Shown: piece by piece, positions 63,008-64,000 of the stretch
How positions within the stretch are numbered: position 1 is the first letter of the stretch
Layout: every line of letters begins with the position of its first letter
Assembly: GCF_900143075.1 (NCBI RefSeq)
Contig: NZ_FRCY01000017.1
Span: 1 to 64,000 of the forward strand
DNA length: 64,000 nt
Direction: 5' to 3'
Origin: Cyclobacterium lianum
GTDB lineage: Bacteria > Bacteroidota > Bacteroidia > Cytophagales > Cyclobacteriaceae
The notes under the pieces: generated by a model
Database searches by the model: none
The model's input: only the letters and a program-made list of their open reading frames with translations
What the model was told of the DNA's origin: nothing
Position numbers and translations under genes: made by a program

Positions 63008-63051
63008 GCGGGTTTGGTCCAGTCCGCAATACCCAGCTAAACCATTCCCCT

Positions 63052-64000
63052 ATGTGTGACCGCATCAAAATTATCTTCGCTTTGGCATTGCTGCTGTCTG
63101 TCAGTATCCCGGGCTCGGGACAGCAACTGGCTCCCCTGGCCAACGGATTTATCAAAAGCCTCGATCAGGAGCTGAAGGCCCAGGCATGTTTTCCATTTGA
63201 CCACACCGAAAAATTCAACTGGCATTTTATCCCCCGGGAACGAAAGGGCCCTACATTCCACGATTTCAACGGCCAACAGAAAGCCGCTGCCTTAGCCCTG
63301 ATGCGGGCATCTCTGGGAAAAGCCGGTTCCGAAAGAGCCGAGGCCATCATTGAACTTGAAAACGTATTGCGCGAGGTAGAAAACCGACCCCCGGACGATA
63401 CCTACCGCGACCCCTTAAATTACCACTTCAGCATTTTTGGGGACCCCGATGGTTCCGGCGAATGGGGCTGGCGTCTGGAGGGGCATCACCTTTCGCTCAA
63501 TTTTACCTCGTCCAGAGGTACCCTGGTTTCTGCCACCCCTTCATTTATGGGCAGCAATCCAGCCATTGTACTTTCAGGTCCTCAAATGGGCAAACAGGTA
63601 TTGGCGGAGGAAACCAACCTCGGATTCGGTTTACTCTTATCGCTCACAGATGCACAGAAAAAATTAGCTAAATTCAGCGAGGAAGCGCCTGCAGACATCA
63701 TTACCTCCAATGAGCGCCAGGCGGGTCTGCTGGAGCCACACGGGATCCACTTCTCCTCCCTGCAGGGTCACCAGAAAGAGTTGTTAAAAAAACTTGTCTT
63801 GCTGTATCTTTCCCGAAATACGGCTGAATTTCAGCAAAAACTACTGGACCGTATCGGGCAGGCCGGATGGGATTCATTTTCCTTTGCCTGGGCAGGGAGC
63901 GAAACCAATCAGGTCGGAGAAGCCCATTATTACAGAATACAGGGCGCCGATTTGATCATTGAATACGACAATGTGCAAAACAACGCAAACCATGTACATA
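63052..64000 (+). CDS. DUF3500 domain protein, exported (truncated by window end)
   Basis: An open frame from ATG 63052 to the window edge (316 complete codons, no stop seen). Signal peptide with core IIFALALLLSVSIPGSGQ. DUF3500 hallmarks: GPTFHDFNGQQKAAALALMR, then YHFSIFGDPDGSGEWGWRLE directly followed by GHHLSLN, SATPSFMGSNPAIVLSGPQM, and at the end AHYYRIQGADLIIEYDNVQN with NHVH where the family nears its C-terminus. The function of DUF3500 proteins is unknown. Only a short C-terminal part is likely to be missing. Follows the FG-GAP gene by 44 bp. Confidence 0.88.
   Translation, partial: MCDRIKIIFALALLLSVSIPGSGQQLAPLANGFIKSLDQELKAQACFPFDHTEKFNWHFIPRERKGPTFHDFNGQQKAAALALMRASLGKAGSERAEAIIELENVLREVENRPPDDTYRDPLNYHFSIFGDPDGSGEWGWRLEGHHLSLNFTSSRGTLVSATPSFMGSNPAIVLSGPQMGKQVLAEETNLGFGLLLSLTDAQKKLAKFSEEAPADIITSNERQAGLLEPHGIHFSSLQGHQKELLKKLVLLYLSRNTAEFQQKLLDRIGQAGWDSFSFAWAGSETNQVGEAHYYRIQGADLIIEYDNVQNNANHVH

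Noticed and set aside
1-64000. CRISPR arrays, rRNA genes, insertion sequences or prophage genes
   Set aside because: No regularly spaced direct repeats, transposase, integrase or rRNA sequence was recognised anywhere in the window.

Overview
The window looks like chromosomal DNA of a member of the Bacteroidota, most plausibly the Cytophagia (Cyclobacteriaceae-like). The signs are type IX secretion material (a PorP/SprF-like protein beside two giant secreted proteins that share a related CHU/gliding-type C-terminal domain), many SPII lipoproteins, GTG/TTG starts, weak Shine-Dalgarno signals and AT-rich TAnnTTTG promoter hexamers. Genus assignment is inference.

Layout. 1-5.8 kb: tRNA-Arg(ACG), an outer-membrane barrel protein, a PAP2-like membrane protein coupled to rpoN, asnS, and a DoxX-like membrane protein. 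5.8-10 kb: a minus-strand efflux operon (HlyD-type adaptor, MacB/FtsX-type permease, TolC-type channel) with no ATPase gene. 10.4-23.6 kb: an accessory, partly AT-rich island. It holds four paralogous small exported Cys-containing peptides with near-identical leaders and unrelated tails, each preceded by the same ~140-bp upstream element. Three of them are followed by a hairpin and then a six-bladed beta-propeller lipoprotein gene. A decayed fifth propeller copy lies at 23.1-23.5 kb. The island also carries an orphan lipoprotein, a flippase-like/GT-C gene pair, and a tripartite HipB-HipS-HipT-like toxin-antitoxin operon with four regularly spaced operators.

23.8-43.8 kb: wecB, a lipoprotein amidase, a methyltransferase, a DinB-fold protein, two related T9SS-cargo giants flanking yaaA, a PorP/SprF-like protein, an M48 (Ste24-like) protease, a PhyH dioxygenase, gpsA overlapping a glycerol-3-phosphate acyltransferase-like gene, and a polyprenyl diphosphate synthase. 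44.1-59.4 kb: a complete, tightly overlapping division and cell-wall cluster, mraZ-rsmH-ftsL-ftsI-murE-mraY-murD-ftsW-murG-murC-ftsQ-ftsA-ftsZ, headed by in-phase MraZ boxes. 59.4-64 kb: an NADPH-FMN reductase, purine nucleoside phosphorylase, an NAD(P)-binding atypical SDR, an FG-GAP repeat protein and a DUF3500 protein cut by the window edge.

The strongest candidate for an under-described system is the peptide/propeller island: conserved promoter plus leader, hypervariable Cys-rich tail, an intervening terminator-like hairpin, then a surface or periplasmic propeller lipoprotein. It resembles the NVEALA-peptide/BF3164-type propeller pairings known by annotation in Bacteroides, whose function is to my knowledge unknown. 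Homology statements are from reading the sequence; no database search was run.
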